From: Burkholderiales bacterium
GTDB lineage: Bacteria > Pseudomonadota > Gammaproteobacteria > Burkholderiales > SG8-39
Length of the DNA: 64,000 nt
Reading direction: 5' to 3'
NCBI GenBank assembly: GCA_026417035.1
Contig: JAOAEA010000004.1
Coordinates: 1-64,000 of the forward strand
The notes below the pieces were generated by a model that saw only the letters and a program-made list of their open reading frames with translations, was not told where the DNA came from and searched no databases. The position numbers were made by a program, and so were the translations under genes. Below, one piece after another: positions 10,278 through 19,794 of this stretch. How positions within the stretch are numbered: position 1 is the first letter of the stretch; every line of letters begins with the position of its first letter.

Positions 10278-10667
10278 ATGAAACAGGAACGGCCGGGCGG
10301 CGCCGCGCGCAACGTCCTCGGCGGCGCGCTCGCGGACTGCTCGCACCGCCCGCTCACCGGCTTCTACCGCGACGGCTGTTGCCAGACCGGTCCGGACGAC
10401 CTGGGCGTGCACACCGTGTGCGCGGTGATGACGCGCGAGTTCCTCGACTTCTCGGTCGCGCGCGGCAACGACCTGGTGACGCCGGTGCCGGCCTTCGGCT
10501 TCCCCGGGCTCAAGCCGGGCGACCGCTGGTGCCTGTGCGCGGCGCGCTGGAAGGAGGCGCTGGAGGCCGGCGCGGCGCCGCGTGTCGTGCTCGCCGCCAC
10601 GCACGAGCAGACGCTCGAGATCGTCCCGCTCGCGGATCTCAAGCGGCACGCGATCGACCTGCAGTGA
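10278..10667 (+). CDS. DUF2237 family protein
   Basis: This 129-aa protein has the typical DUF2237 features: NVLGGALADCSHRPLTGFYRDG, CCQTGPDDLGVHTVCAVMT near residue 38, and GLKPGDRWCLCAARWKEA. The several conserved cysteines suggest a structural or redox role, but the function is unknown. The start at 10278 is preferred because GGAAGAG sits six bases upstream; an in-frame ATG at 10266 is the alternative. The stop overlaps the GTG of the next gene (GTGA), so the two are likely translationally coupled. Confidence 0.85.
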   Translation: MKQERPGGAARNVLGGALADCSHRPLTGFYRDGCCQTGPDDLGVHTVCAVMTREFLDFSVARGNDLVTPVPAFGFPGLKPGDRWCLCAARWKEALEAGAAPRVVLAATHEQTLEIVPLADLKRHAIDLQ

Positions 10668-11428
10668 GCGTGCGCGGGACGCTCGGCCACCATCTTGCGC
10701 TGGGGGCGCTCGCACCGCTCCTCCCGGTGATGCTCTGGCAGGGACGCCGGGTGCGCCGCACGACGCCGCGGCTCCCGGACGCCGCCGGCGCGGATCGCGG
10801 GGTCGCGGGGACCGGCGCGCGGCGCGTCGCGATCGCCGTCGTGGGCGAATCGACCGTGTCCGGCGTCGGCGCGCGCACCCACGCCACTGGCTGGCCCGGG
10901 CGGCTCGCCGAATCGCTCGCGCGCGCGACGGACGCGCGCGTCGCGTGGCGCGCGGTGGGCGTGAACGGTGCGGCGGCGGCGCGCGTGGCGCGCGTTGCCG
11001 CGGAAACCCTCGCCGGCGGCCGGTGCGACGCGGCGTTCGTCGCGCTCGGGGTGAACGACGTGCTCGAGTTCACGCGCGTGGCGCGCTGGCGGGCGGACGT
11101 CGCGAGCCTGTGCGATTTCCTCGCCGGCGCGTGCGGCGCGCGGCTCGTGGTGCTCGCCGGCGTGCCGCCGCTCGAGCGCTTCCCGGCGCTGCCGCAGCCG
11201 CTCGCCGCCTTCCTCGGGACGCGCGCCCGGGCGCTCGACGCGGCGCTCGCGGACCTCGCCCGGCGGCGCGGCGACGCCGTCCACGTACCGTTCGCGATCG
11301 CGGGCGGCGCGGCGATGTTCTGCGCCGACCGCTTCCACCCTTCGGAGCGCGGCTACGCGCGCTGGGCCGCGCACACCGTCGCCGCGGCGCTACCCGCGCT
11401 CACCGCGCGCGGCGTGCCGGGCGCCTGA
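10664..11428 (+). CDS. SGNH/GDSL-family hydrolase
   Basis: This 254-aa esterase/lipase-type protein of the SGNH superfamily shows all four blocks: Ser in VGESTVSGVG, Gly in GVNGAAAA, Asn in ALGVNDVLEF, and the Asp-His pair in CADRFHPSERGY. A hydrophobic N-terminal segment (LALGALAPLLPVML, residues about 10-23) could be a membrane anchor or uncleaved signal. The GTG start at 10664 overlaps the stop of the DUF2237 gene by four bases. Substrate unknown. Confidence 0.8.
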   Translation: MSVRGTLGHHLALGALAPLLPVMLWQGRRVRRTTPRLPDAAGADRGVAGTGARRVAIAVVGESTVSGVGARTHATGWPGRLAESLARATDARVAWRAVGVNGAAAARVARVAAETLAGGRCDAAFVALGVNDVLEFTRVARWRADVASLCDFLAGACGARLVVLAGVPPLERFPALPQPLAAFLGTRARALDAALADLARRRGDAVHVPFAIAGGAAMFCADRFHPSERGYARWAAHTVAAALPALTARGVPGA

Positions 11429-11532
11429 CTGCGCCGCGGGGCAGAGGGCGCGCTTCCCCCGAGCGCGTGGCCGAGAGATGACGGCGGACGGGCCGCCCGC
11501 AGCCGACGCAGCCGCGCCCGGGCGGCGACGGG

Positions 11533-12996
11533 TCACTTCTTCCCGACCGCCTCGCGCGCCTTCTGCCGCTCGGCGTGCTCCGCGAGCGTGAGGCGATACG
11601 CGGCGTAGTACTTGTAGATGTTGCGCACGTAGGTGGTGGTCTCGCGCCCGACCTTCTCGCTCACCACCAGCTCGACGTTGTTGAACCACTTGTTCGGGTC
11701 GAGGCCGCGTTTCTCGGCTTCCTTGCGCATCTGCGCGATGCGCCCCGGGCCGGCGTTGTAGGAGGCGAATGCAAACAGCGTCCGGTTCGCCTCGTCGAAG
11801 TGCGCGTCGGCGAAATAGCGCGTCATCAGCTGGTCCATGTACTTCGCGCCCGCGTGGATGTTCGGCTCGAGCAGCGTGATGTCGCCCACCTTGAGCTCCG
11901 CCCCGGTCGCCGGCATGAGCTGCATCACGCCGATCGCGCCGACCGGGCTCTTGGCGTTCTGGTCGAGCTGCGACTCCTGGAAGCCCTGCGCCGCGAGCAT
12001 GAGCGGGTCGAACCCGTATTTCGGCCCGTACGTCCGGAAGAGCGCGAGCGTCGCCTCGAACCGCTTCCATTCCGCGGATGCCGTCGGATCCTTCAGCTGC
12101 CGGATGTTCCGGTGGTACTGCTTCATGCGCCAGTCCGCCACGCCCTGCTTCTTCAGGTGGTTGTCGAAGAAGTCGAGGAGCGCCGCTTCGAGCTGCGGGC
12201 TGCCCTTGCGGATTGCCCAGCCGATCCTGCCGCCCTCGCGCACGGCGGCGGTCTCGTTCAGCCGCACCGCGGGCAGGACCTGCGCCCACATCCGCGCCTT
12301 CCAGTCGTCGACGACGATCGCCTCGACGAGGCCGGCGTTCACCATCTCGAGCAGGTCCTCGTCCTCGAGCGCGTCGGGCACGCGGACGAGGTTCACGGCC
12401 GGCCTGCCCGCCTGCTTCAGGCGCTCGTTCAGCGCCACGAGGCTCTCGTAGTAGCTCGACGCGGGACGCACGTGCACGGTCCGGCCCGCGAGGTCGTCGG
12501 CCGCGGCCACCGGCGCCGCCTTCGCCCCGGTCACGACGATCTCGCGCACCGGCGCCTGCCATTCGGGCACGGCGAAGTCCACGATCCGGCGCCGCGCCTC
12601 GGTCACGGTGAGGTTGCCCGCGGCGATGTCGGCGCGGCCCTCGGCGACATCGGCGAGCAGCTCGTCGCGGGTGGTGGCGATGACGTACACGGTGAGGGGC
12701 CGGTTGCCGAGCTGCTTCGCGTGCTTCTTGTTGACGTAGCGCTCGAAGTCGCGCACGTTGTCGGCGGTGACGCCGCGCTCGCGCCCCTTGTCGATGAAAT
12801 ACAGGGTCCGGCTGTAGGGCACCGCCACCCGGATCACGCGCCGCTCCAGCATCGCGTCGAAGTCCCCGGTCCAGGGCTTCGCGCCGAGGGGCAGGGCGCG
12901 CAGCTCGCCCACGCTGGCCCGGGGTCCTTCGGCGGCGTGCGCCGCCGAAGCGGCGAGGAGCACGGCGCCGAGCGCGCCGGCAAGGATGCTCCGCAT
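11533..12996 (-). CDS. mltF: Membrane-bound lytic murein transglycosylase F-like
   Basis: This 487-aa two-domain protein has a signal peptide (residues 1-21, ending AHA-AEG), an SBP_bac_3-type periplasmic ligand-binding domain (about 45-270) and a C-terminal SLT lysozyme-like domain (about 300-460). The catalytic Glu is in AAQGFQESQLDQNAKSP, followed by GAIGVMQLMPATG and FASYNAGPGRI. MltF cleaves peptidoglycan between MurNAc and GlcNAc to leave 1,6-anhydroMurNAc, and its solute-binding-like domain modulates activity. It is 35 bp downstream of the EF-G paralogue on the same strand. Confidence 0.9.
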   Translation of the reverse strand: MRSILAGALGAVLLAASAAHAAEGPRASVGELRALPLGAKPWTGDFDAMLERRVIRVAVPYSRTLYFIDKGRERGVTADNVRDFERYVNKKHAKQLGNRPLTVYVIATTRDELLADVAEGRADIAAGNLTVTEARRRIVDFAVPEWQAPVREIVVTGAKAAPVAAADDLAGRTVHVRPASSYYESLVALNERLKQAGRPAVNLVRVPDALEDEDLLEMVNAGLVEAIVVDDWKARMWAQVLPAVRLNETAAVREGGRIGWAIRKGSPQLEAALLDFFDNHLKKQGVADWRMKQYHRNIRQLKDPTASAEWKRFEATLALFRTYGPKYGFDPLMLAAQGFQESQLDQNAKSPVGAIGVMQLMPATGAELKVGDITLLEPNIHAGAKYMDQLMTRYFADAHFDEANRTLFAFASYNAGPGRIAQMRKEAEKRGLDPNKWFNNVELVVSEKVGRETTTYVRNIYKYYAAYRLTLAEHAERQKAREAVGKK

Positions 12997-13031
12997 GGCT
13001 GTCCTCCGTCTTTCGCGACGCGCGCGGCCGG

Positions 13032-15086
13032 TCAGTCTTCCTCGGCCTGCTTGCGCGTCGCCTGGTACTGGCTCACGAGCTCCTTCTGGATCGCGGGCGG
13101 CACCGGCTCGTAGTGCGAGAGCTGCATCGAGTACGAGCCGCGCCCGGCGGTGATCGACTTCAGCCGGTTGGCGTAGCCGTCGAGCTCGGAGAGCGGCACG
13201 ACGCCGGCGACGACCATCTGCCCGCCGGCGAGGTTGTCGGTGCCGGTGACCTGGCCGCGGCGCCCGGAGAGGTCGCCGGTGATGTCGCCCATGTTCGCCT
13301 CGGGCGCGACGATCTCCACCGACACGATCGGCTCGAGCACGATCGGGCGCGCCTTGGCGAGCGCGTCGAGGAAGGCCTTGCGGCCCGCCGACACGAACGC
13401 GACCTCCTTCGAGTCCACCGGATGGTGCTTGCCGTCGTACACGGTCACGCGCACGTCCTGCATGCGGAAGCCCGCGAGGTAGCCCGACTCCAGCACCTCG
13501 CGCACGCCCTTCTCGACGGCCGGGATGAACTGGTTGGGGATCACGCCGCCCTTCACCTGGTCGACGAACTCGAAGCCCGCGCCGCGCGGCAGCGGCTCGA
13601 CGCGCAGGTACACCTCGCCGAACTGCCCGGCACCGCCGGTCTGCTTCTTGTGCCGCGCGTGGCCTTCCGCCGGCGCGGTGATCGTCTCGCGGTAGGGGAT
13701 GCGCGGTGGCCGCGTCGTGACCTCGAGCTTGAACTGCGAGCTCATGCGCTCGAGCACCGAGCGCAGGTGCAGCTCCGAGAGGCCGCGGATCACCGTCTCG
13801 TTCATGTGCGGGTCATGCTCGACGGCGAGCGTCGGGTCCTCCGCCGACATCTTGCCGAGGATCTCCGAGATCCGGCCCTCGTCGCCGCGGCGCTTCGGTT
13901 CGATGGCGAGCCCGAACATCGGCCGCGGGAACTCGAGCGGCTTCATGCGGATGCCGTCCTCGTCGTGCGAGTCGTGCAGCACGCAGTCGAAGGTGATCTC
14001 GTCCACCTTCGCCACCGCGCCGATGTCGCCCGGGACGAGCCGCGGCACCTCCACCTGTTCCTTGCCCTGGAGCATGAAGAGGTGCCCGACCTTGAACGGC
14101 TTCTTGTTCTCGCCCACGTAGAGCTGCGAGTCCTTGGTCACCGTGCCCTGGTGCACGCGGAAGACGCCGATCTTGCCGACGTACGGGTCGTTCACGATCT
14201 TGAAGACGTGCGCGAGCACGTGCTTCGCCGGATCCGGCTCGCTGCGGAAGGACTCGTCCGCGCCGCCGCCGGCGCGGAAGAAGAGCGGCGGGTTCCCCTC
14301 CGCGGGGTTGGGCAGGTGGCGGGTCATCACCTCGAGGAGGTCCACGATGCCCGCGCCGGTGCGCGCCGATGCGAACACCACCGGCACGATGTGGCCCTCG
14401 CGCAGCGCCTTCTCGAGGGGCGCGTGCAGCGCCTCGGGCGCGACGTCGCCCTTCTCGAGGTACTCGGTCATCGCGCCTTCGTCCACCTCGACGATCTGCT
14501 CGACGACCATGCGGTGCACGTCCGCCACCGAGAGGAAGTCGGCGTTGCCCGAGTCGGCTGCGAAGCAGTCGATGACGCGTTTCGCGCCGTCCGCGGGCAG
14601 GTTGATGGGCAGGCATTCCTTGCCGAAGGCCTCGCGGATGGCGGCGAGCACGCCCTCGAGGTCGGCGTTCTCGTGGTCGATCTTGTTGACCACCACCATG
14701 CGCACGAGGTTGCGCGCCTTGGCCCACTCCATCATCCGCGTGGTGACGAGCTCGATGCCGGCGGCCGCGCTCACCACCACCGCCACCGTTTCCACGGCGT
14801 CCAGCGCGCCGATCGCCTGGCCGATGAAGTCGGGGTAGCCGGGCGTGTCGATGAGGTGCACCCGCGTGCCCTTGTAGTCGACGTGCAGGACCGCCGAGCG
14901 CAGCGAGTGCTGGTAGTCCTTCTCCAGCGGGTCGAAGTCGGCGACCGTCGTGCCGCGCTCCACCGCGCCCGCGGCGCCGATCATGCCGCTCTTCGCGAGC
15001 AGGGCCTCCGCGAGCGAGGTCTTGCCCGACGCGCCGTGCCCGACGAGGGCCACGGTGCGCAGGTCGGCGGTGGCGTATTGCGTCAT
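13032..15086 (-). CDS. Elongation factor G paralogue (EF-G-like GTPase)
   Basis: This 684-aa translational GTPase has P-loop GHGASGKTSLAEALL, G3 DTPGYPDF and G4 NKIDHENADLEG. Domains II-V follow in order, with the domain IV loop near GRRGQVTGTDNLAGGQ. It starts with MTQYATADLRTVALVGHG and belongs to the shorter, divergent EF-G group seen as a second copy outside the str operon. It has no rpsL, rpsG or tuf neighbour. Such paralogues may act in ribosome recycling or special translocation, but the role here is unknown. GGAGGAGG just upstream of the ATG is a strong ribosome binding site. Confidence 0.85.
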   Translation of the reverse strand: MTQYATADLRTVALVGHGASGKTSLAEALLAKSGMIGAAGAVERGTTVADFDPLEKDYQHSLRSAVLHVDYKGTRVHLIDTPGYPDFIGQAIGALDAVETVAVVVSAAAGIELVTTRMMEWAKARNLVRMVVVNKIDHENADLEGVLAAIREAFGKECLPINLPADGAKRVIDCFAADSGNADFLSVADVHRMVVEQIVEVDEGAMTEYLEKGDVAPEALHAPLEKALREGHIVPVVFASARTGAGIVDLLEVMTRHLPNPAEGNPPLFFRAGGGADESFRSEPDPAKHVLAHVFKIVNDPYVGKIGVFRVHQGTVTKDSQLYVGENKKPFKVGHLFMLQGKEQVEVPRLVPGDIGAVAKVDEITFDCVLHDSHDEDGIRMKPLEFPRPMFGLAIEPKRRGDEGRISEILGKMSAEDPTLAVEHDPHMNETVIRGLSELHLRSVLERMSSQFKLEVTTRPPRIPYRETITAPAEGHARHKKQTGGAGQFGEVYLRVEPLPRGAGFEFVDQVKGGVIPNQFIPAVEKGVREVLESGYLAGFRMQDVRVTVYDGKHHPVDSKEVAFVSAGRKAFLDALAKARPIVLEPIVSVEIVAPEANMGDITGDLSGRRGQVTGTDNLAGGQMVVAGVVPLSELDGYANRLKSITAGRGSYSMQLSHYEPVPPAIQKELVSQYQATRKQAEED

Positions 15087-15104
15087 TGTTCCTCCTCCCC
15101 TTTT

Positions 15105-15128
15105 CGCCCGAATTTAACCGCTCGGGCG
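15105..15128 (-). promoter_or_regulatory. Inverted repeat around the EF-G paralogue -10
   Basis: CGCCCGA (15105-15111) and TCGGGCG (15122-15128) form a perfect 7-bp inverted repeat that flanks the AT-rich core ATTTAACCGC. On the minus strand the core reads TTAAAT, a likely -10 for the EF-G-like gene. It may be an operator or a 5'-end hairpin. Confidence 0.45.
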
Positions 15129-15269
15129 AGGGCCTGCCAGCCCCGGGATCAAGCGGGCGCGCCCGGGCGCGCGCCGTGCACGAATGCGCACCGCGCGGCG
15201 GCTCGCGCCGGCCCGCGCGGCGGCCCGGTGATACCGTTGATGCGGCAAGACTTTCGGGGAGGACGTCGC
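15129..15269. other. Intergenic sequence between divergent genes
   Basis: GC-rich sequence between the EF-G-like gene (minus) and the small plus-strand gene. No further signals were found apart from the ribosome binding site GGGGAGG just before 15270. Confidence 0.4.
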
Positions 15270-15692
15270 ATGCGCCAGGGCCATGCCGCCGCCGCGCGCG
15301 CCGCGCCGGACGGCGAGCGCTTCCAGAAGTGGGAGCCGGTCGCGGGACTCGACGCGGGGCCCGCGCGCCTCGTCGAGCTGCGCGACGACGCCGACGGGCT
15401 CGCGCTCACGATCGCGTTCGACGAGCCGTTGCCGCGCTCGCTGCACGTCGCCTTCGCCACGCCCCTCGCGCACCGGCGCAGCTCCTTCGAGGTGTTCATC
15501 CGCATCTGGTCCATGGAAGTCCCGCACCCGTGGTACACGGTGGAGAACTCCCGCTGGATCCGCTGGCTGCACGAGGAGAGCTTCGGGCAGTTCGCGAGCG
15601 CCTCGCTCGCCCACTACGTGATCACCACCGCCCGCGACTTCATCGAGGTGCTCGCGGCCGAGGCGCCGGCGGTGCGCTGGCTCGACCGCTGA
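15270..15692 (+). CDS. Hypothetical protein, 140 aa
   Basis: I do not recognise this family. The protein has no signal peptide or membrane segment. It contains two distinctive aromatic-rich stretches, VFIRIWSMEVPHPWYTVENS and RWIRWLHEESFGQF, ahead of an acidic C-terminus. The start at 15270 is chosen because GGGGAGG lies seven bases upstream; an in-frame ATG at 15240 is the alternative. It is convergent with the pel operon and read away from the EF-G-like gene. It looks like a real gene from its GC3 bias and ribosome binding site. Confidence 0.65.
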   Translation: MRQGHAAAARAAPDGERFQKWEPVAGLDAGPARLVELRDDADGLALTIAFDEPLPRSLHVAFATPLAHRRSSFEVFIRIWSMEVPHPWYTVENSRWIRWLHEESFGQFASASLAHYVITTARDFIEVLAAEAPAVRWLDR

Positions 15693-15794
15693 GCAGCCGC
15701 CGCACGAAGGGGAACGTGCCGTGGACCCGAGGCGGCTCCGATCCGCCCGGCGGGGGCCAGGGCTCTCCCGGCGGCGCGCGCGGCGTGCCCGCGG

Positions 15795-17165
15795 TCACTG
15801 CAGCATGAAGGTCTCGTACTCCAGGCGCCCGAGCTTCGACTCGAGCACGCGTACGCCGGCCACGACGGTGACGAGCAGGGCCGCCGCGAAGCCGTAGCCG
15901 TACCAGGGCGCCCCCAGGGCGAGCGTCGCGAGCGTGAGCGCGACGTTGGCGGTCACGAGCAGGGCCGTGAGGCCGACCACCGCGGCGCGCTTGTCGAGGT
16001 AGTAGCAGACGGTCAGGATGCCGAGCAGCACCACCTGCAGCCCGGCCGAGACGACGTTGATGTAGAGCAGCGGCAGGTAGAGCTCCGAGATGCCGAGCCG
16101 CGCGAGCACCCAGGCCCCGGTGGCGAACACGACGAGCACGGCCATCCCCTGGATCTTCACGATCTCGGCGAGCGCCTGGCGGATGGTGAAGACCATCTCC
16201 TCGCGCATGCCCTCGATGAAGTCGATCGAGCTCCCCGCGCGCACCGCCTCGTAGAACTTCTCGAAGTACTCGGCGAAGTCGGTCTCGATGCGCACCAGGA
16301 ACACCGCCATGCCGGGGATGATGGCGAGGTAGGCGAGGAACACCGGCATGTCGTAGATCACCGAGGCGTGCAGGGGCCCGATGACGCGGCTGCCCGTCTC
16401 CGGGCTGTACCAGAAGATGAACTTGTCGGCCCAGATGCCGAGGTGGTAGAGCAGGCCGCTCGCGGCGAGCGCCGGGAACATCGCGCCGCGCCGCGCGAAG
16501 TCGAACGCCACGAGGCGCGGCGCCGGGAACTCGCGGATCACGAGCGTCACCATGCCGGTGAGCAGCACGAAGTGGCCGATGACGAAGCCGAAGAGCAGGC
16601 CCTCGGTGCCGAGCGGCCGCAGCGCGAGCGCCGCCGCGACGGTGATCGAGTAGCCGAGCGCGAAGAGCGACACGATCGCGCGGTAGCGCTTCATGCCCGA
16701 GAGGAAGATGGTGGTGGTCCACACGCAGCAGAGGATCACGAACCCCGAGAGCATGAGCACGCGGTACATGTCGGACAGGCCGCCGAAGAGCGCGAAGAGG
16801 AGCACGATGCCGGTCGTGCCGGCCGCCGCCATGACGCACAGCAGCAGGCCCATGAAGTTCGGCATCACGAGCGCGTCCTTCTTCTCGAAGAGGCGGTCGG
16901 CCACCCAGCGCGTGAAGGCGAGCTGCACCGGGCCGGTGAAGATGATCGAGCTCACCAGGAGGAAGGTCACGGAGACCTGGAACTGGGTGATCAGGACCTC
17001 GGGCGAGACCACCGCGAGGCTCATGACGCCGATCACGAGGATCGCGACGATCGACAGCACCCACGGACCGGCGCTCACGACGCCCGCGTACGCGTAGGCC
17101 CGGAAGAGCCCCGCGTAGGTGCCCTTGCGCATGAGCTTGCGCAGCTCGAAGCCGATGCCCGCCAT
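15795..17165 (-). CDS. pelG: Pel exopolysaccharide transporter PelG
   Basis: PelG is a 456-aa polytopic inner-membrane protein of the MOP flippase superfamily. It pairs with PelF and with PelD/PelE to polymerise and export Pel. The N-terminus MAGIGFELRKLMRKGTYAGL is characteristic. About 12 hydrophobic segments follow (for example VLSIVAILVIGVMSLAVV and TVAAALALRPLG). It is the last gene of the operon, three bases after pelF. Confidence 0.95.
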   Translation of the reverse strand: MAGIGFELRKLMRKGTYAGLFRAYAYAGVVSAGPWVLSIVAILVIGVMSLAVVSPEVLITQFQVSVTFLLVSSIIFTGPVQLAFTRWVADRLFEKKDALVMPNFMGLLLCVMAAAGTTGIVLLFALFGGLSDMYRVLMLSGFVILCCVWTTTIFLSGMKRYRAIVSLFALGYSITVAAALALRPLGTEGLLFGFVIGHFVLLTGMVTLVIREFPAPRLVAFDFARRGAMFPALAASGLLYHLGIWADKFIFWYSPETGSRVIGPLHASVIYDMPVFLAYLAIIPGMAVFLVRIETDFAEYFEKFYEAVRAGSSIDFIEGMREEMVFTIRQALAEIVKIQGMAVLVVFATGAWVLARLGISELYLPLLYINVVSAGLQVVLLGILTVCYYLDKRAAVVGLTALLVTANVALTLATLALGAPWYGYGFAAALLVTVVAGVRVLESKLGRLEYETFMLQ

Positions 17166-17168
17166 CGC

Positions 17169-18719
17169 CTAGCTCCCCGCCCGCGCGCGCCCGCGCACCG
17201 CGTCCGGCGCGGCGAGCGCGCGCTCGTAGATCGCCCGGTAGCGGGCGAAGACGAGGTCCTGCGCGTAGTAACGCGCGACGCGCGCGAGCGCCGCAGCCGA
17301 GGCGGCGCGCCACGCGTCGGGATCGGCGAGCAGCTCCACCACCGCCGCGGCGAGCGCGGAGGGGTCGGCGATGCCCACGACGCGGCCGGCGGCGCCGAGC
17401 GCCGCGTCCTCGCCCGCGAGGCCGTACACGAGCTCGCGGCAGGCGCCGACGTCGGTGGTCACCGCCGGGGCGCCGGAGGCGAAGCCCTCGAGCACGACGA
17501 GCGGCAGGCCCTCGCTGATCGACGAGAGCACGACGACACCCACCTGCGGCAGGAGCTCGGTGACCTTCCGGAAGCCGAGGAACTTGACGCGGTCCGCGAG
17601 CCCGAGGTCGGCCGCGATCGCCTCGCACTCGCGCGCATAAGCGGGGTCCTCGTCCGTCGGGCCGGCGATCCAGCCCTCGGCGTCGGGCAGCCGGTTCACC
17701 ACGCTGCGCATCGCGCGCACGAAGGTCTTCACGTCCTTGATCGGGACGACGCGGCCGACCAGGGCGGCGACGCGCGGCGCGGGCGAGGGGCGCGCCGCGG
17801 CGAGCGGCGCGAAGCGCGGGAGGTCGACGCCGTTCGGGATGGTCGTGAGCTTCGCGGGATCGGCGCCGTCGGCGACCTGGCGGCGGCGGTTCGCCTCGAA
17901 CAGGGCGACGATGTCGCTCGCCGCGTCGTAGGCGGCGCGCCCCAGCGTCTCGAAAAAGCGGATCCAGAGCTGGCGGTAGTAGCTGATCTCTGTCGTGTCG
18001 CGCTGGAACACCGAGCGGTTGTCGTGGATCCACTCCGCCGAGAAGAGGTCGATGCGGCGCTCCTTCGTGTAGATGCCGTGCTCCGACACCACCAGCGGGC
18101 GGCCGGTGCGGCGGTGGACGAGCGCGCCGAGGTAGCCGGCGAAGCCGGTGGAGGCGGTGTGGTACACGCGCGCCGGGATCAGGCGGTCGCGGATCGCGGC
18201 GAGCTTCCAGAGCGGGCCGTGCATGTTGCGCACCGTCCAGAAGTAGTCCACGAACGACGGGTCGGTGGAGAAGCGCCCGAACATGCCGCGGATGTAGCGC
18301 CAGGAGGCCTCGCTGTAGAGGAAGTCCTCGTAGGTGAGGCGGTGGCCGAGCTCGTCGCCGAGGCTGCCGAGGAGCTCCTCGTCCCCGGCGTGCGCGAGCG
18401 GCGCGTGGAAGTACTCGTGCAGCCGCTCGACGCGCTCGTACATCGCGCGGTCGCCGGCGGTCGCGCGCTTGGGCGGCAGGCCGGCGCGGTCGTAGAGGTA
18501 GTGCGTCTCCAGGTGCACCAGGTTCGGCGGCAGCTCGTAGCGGATCGGGCCGTAGTCCTCGGGCCGGCTGCCGATGAACACCGCGGCGAAGCGCAGGTCC
18601 GGGAAGCCGCGCACGATCTGGTGCACCCAGGTCGAGACGCCGCCCGACACGTACGGGTAAGTCCCCTCGAGGAGGAGCGCCACGTCGGCCGAGGACGCGC
18701 GCGGCAGCGGCTCAGTCAC
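17169..18719 (-). CDS. pelF: Pel glycosyltransferase PelF
   Basis: PelF is a 516-aa cytoplasmic GT4-family glycosyltransferase that builds the GalNAc/GlcNAc-containing Pel polymer. It opens with LLLEGTYPYVSGGVSTWVHQ, the PelF signature. It has the retaining-GT4 E-x7-E motif in ISEGLPLVVLEGFASG and the phosphate-binding region VGRVVPIKDVKTF. It starts with GTG and overlaps pelE by eight bases, indicating translational coupling. Confidence 0.95.
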   Translation of the reverse strand: MTEPLPRASSADVALLLEGTYPYVSGGVSTWVHQIVRGFPDLRFAAVFIGSRPEDYGPIRYELPPNLVHLETHYLYDRAGLPPKRATAGDRAMYERVERLHEYFHAPLAHAGDEELLGSLGDELGHRLTYEDFLYSEASWRYIRGMFGRFSTDPSFVDYFWTVRNMHGPLWKLAAIRDRLIPARVYHTASTGFAGYLGALVHRRTGRPLVVSEHGIYTKERRIDLFSAEWIHDNRSVFQRDTTEISYYRQLWIRFFETLGRAAYDAASDIVALFEANRRRQVADGADPAKLTTIPNGVDLPRFAPLAAARPSPAPRVAALVGRVVPIKDVKTFVRAMRSVVNRLPDAEGWIAGPTDEDPAYARECEAIAADLGLADRVKFLGFRKVTELLPQVGVVVLSSISEGLPLVVLEGFASGAPAVTTDVGACRELVYGLAGEDAALGAAGRVVGIADPSALAAAVVELLADPDAWRAASAAALARVARYYAQDLVFARYRAIYERALAAPDAVRGRARAGS

Positions 18720-19794
18720 GCGCGCCTCCCGCCCAGAACCGCACCACCGGCGTCATGGTCGCGCCCGCCGCGCCGCGCGCGAGCGGGGCGAGGCACTCGC
18801 GCACGCGGGCGTAGTCGCCCCGCGCGTACGCGATCTCGGCGAGATACGGCAGCACGCGCGCTTCGACCAGGCCCGCGGCCATCGCCGCGCGGTAGCTCGC
18901 CTCGGCGGCCGCGAGGTCGCCCGCCGCCTGCTCGAGGCGCCCGCGCAGGAACAGGATCCCTGCATCCCCGGGCGCGAGCGCCACGGCCTCGCGCGCGCAC
19001 GCGAGGCCCTGCCCGATCGCGAAGCGGCGCAGGTCGCCCTGCACGAGCTGCGCATAGACGAGCTCGTTGTACTGCTCGGCGAGACGCCGCAGCGCGGTGA
19101 GGCGCGCCACCGGCTCGGGATCGCCGGCGAGCACCGCCCGCTCGCGGTCGATCACCGCCTGGATGCGGCGCTCCATCCCCTCGACCATGCCGTAGGCGGT
19201 GAGGCGCAGGTCCTCGGACGGGTCCGAGAGCAGGCGGCGCAGCAGCGGCCCGGCGACGCGCACCGGCATGTTCTGCATCGCGACGAGCGACTTCATGCGC
19301 GTCTCGGGCGCGACGCGCGCGTCGAGGAGCAGCCCGCGCAGGCCCGCCGGCCGCAGCCGCGTCGCCGCCTCGTGCGCCGGCGTGGCGTACTCCGGCGGCC
19401 GCACGGCGGCGAACGGCCGGTAGCGGAGCGGCTTCGGGATGAGCCGCGGGATCGCGAGCGCGGCGGCCACGCCGGCCACCCCGAAGAGCGGGATGAAGAA
19501 CACGAAGGCCGCGAGCAGCGCGAGCACCGGCAGCGCCGGGTCGCGGAAGGCGAGCGGCAGCACGCCGCGCAGCGCGGCGGCGAAGAGCAGGCTCGCGGCG
19601 CCGTGCAGCAGGAAGAACGCGGCGAGGTCGCGGTCGCCGTGCGTGACGTCGATCAGGAGGTAGAGCGCGCTCGCCTCGAGCGCCGCCGCGGGCAGCGCGA
19701 GCCAGAACCACGCGAACCCGCGCATCGCCTGCGCGAAGCGCTCGGCGCGCTCGCTCTCGGAGCCGAGCGGCTGCGCGGCGATCGGCGCGCTCAT
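18712..19794 (-). CDS. pelE: Pel inner-membrane scaffold protein PelE
   Basis: PelE is a 360-aa protein with paired transmembrane segments near the N-terminus (FAWFWLALPAAALEASALYLL and LPVLALLAAFVFFIPLFGVA). A cytoplasmic helical region with TPR-like repeats follows (LFLRGRLEQAAGDLAAAEAS, VLPYLAEIAYARGDYARVRE). It belongs to the PelDEFG inner-membrane synthase complex. The start at 19794 overlaps the end of pelD by four bases. The longer ORF-track version (to 21069) is antisense-frame extension. Confidence 0.9.
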   Translation of the reverse strand: MSAPIAAQPLGSESERAERFAQAMRGFAWFWLALPAAALEASALYLLIDVTHGDRDLAAFFLLHGAASLLFAAALRGVLPLAFRDPALPVLALLAAFVFFIPLFGVAGVAAALAIPRLIPKPLRYRPFAAVRPPEYATPAHEAATRLRPAGLRGLLLDARVAPETRMKSLVAMQNMPVRVAGPLLRRLLSDPSEDLRLTAYGMVEGMERRIQAVIDRERAVLAGDPEPVARLTALRRLAEQYNELVYAQLVQGDLRRFAIGQGLACAREAVALAPGDAGILFLRGRLEQAAGDLAAAEASYRAAMAAGLVEARVLPYLAEIAYARGDYARVRECLAPLARGAAGATMTPVVRFWAGGARD

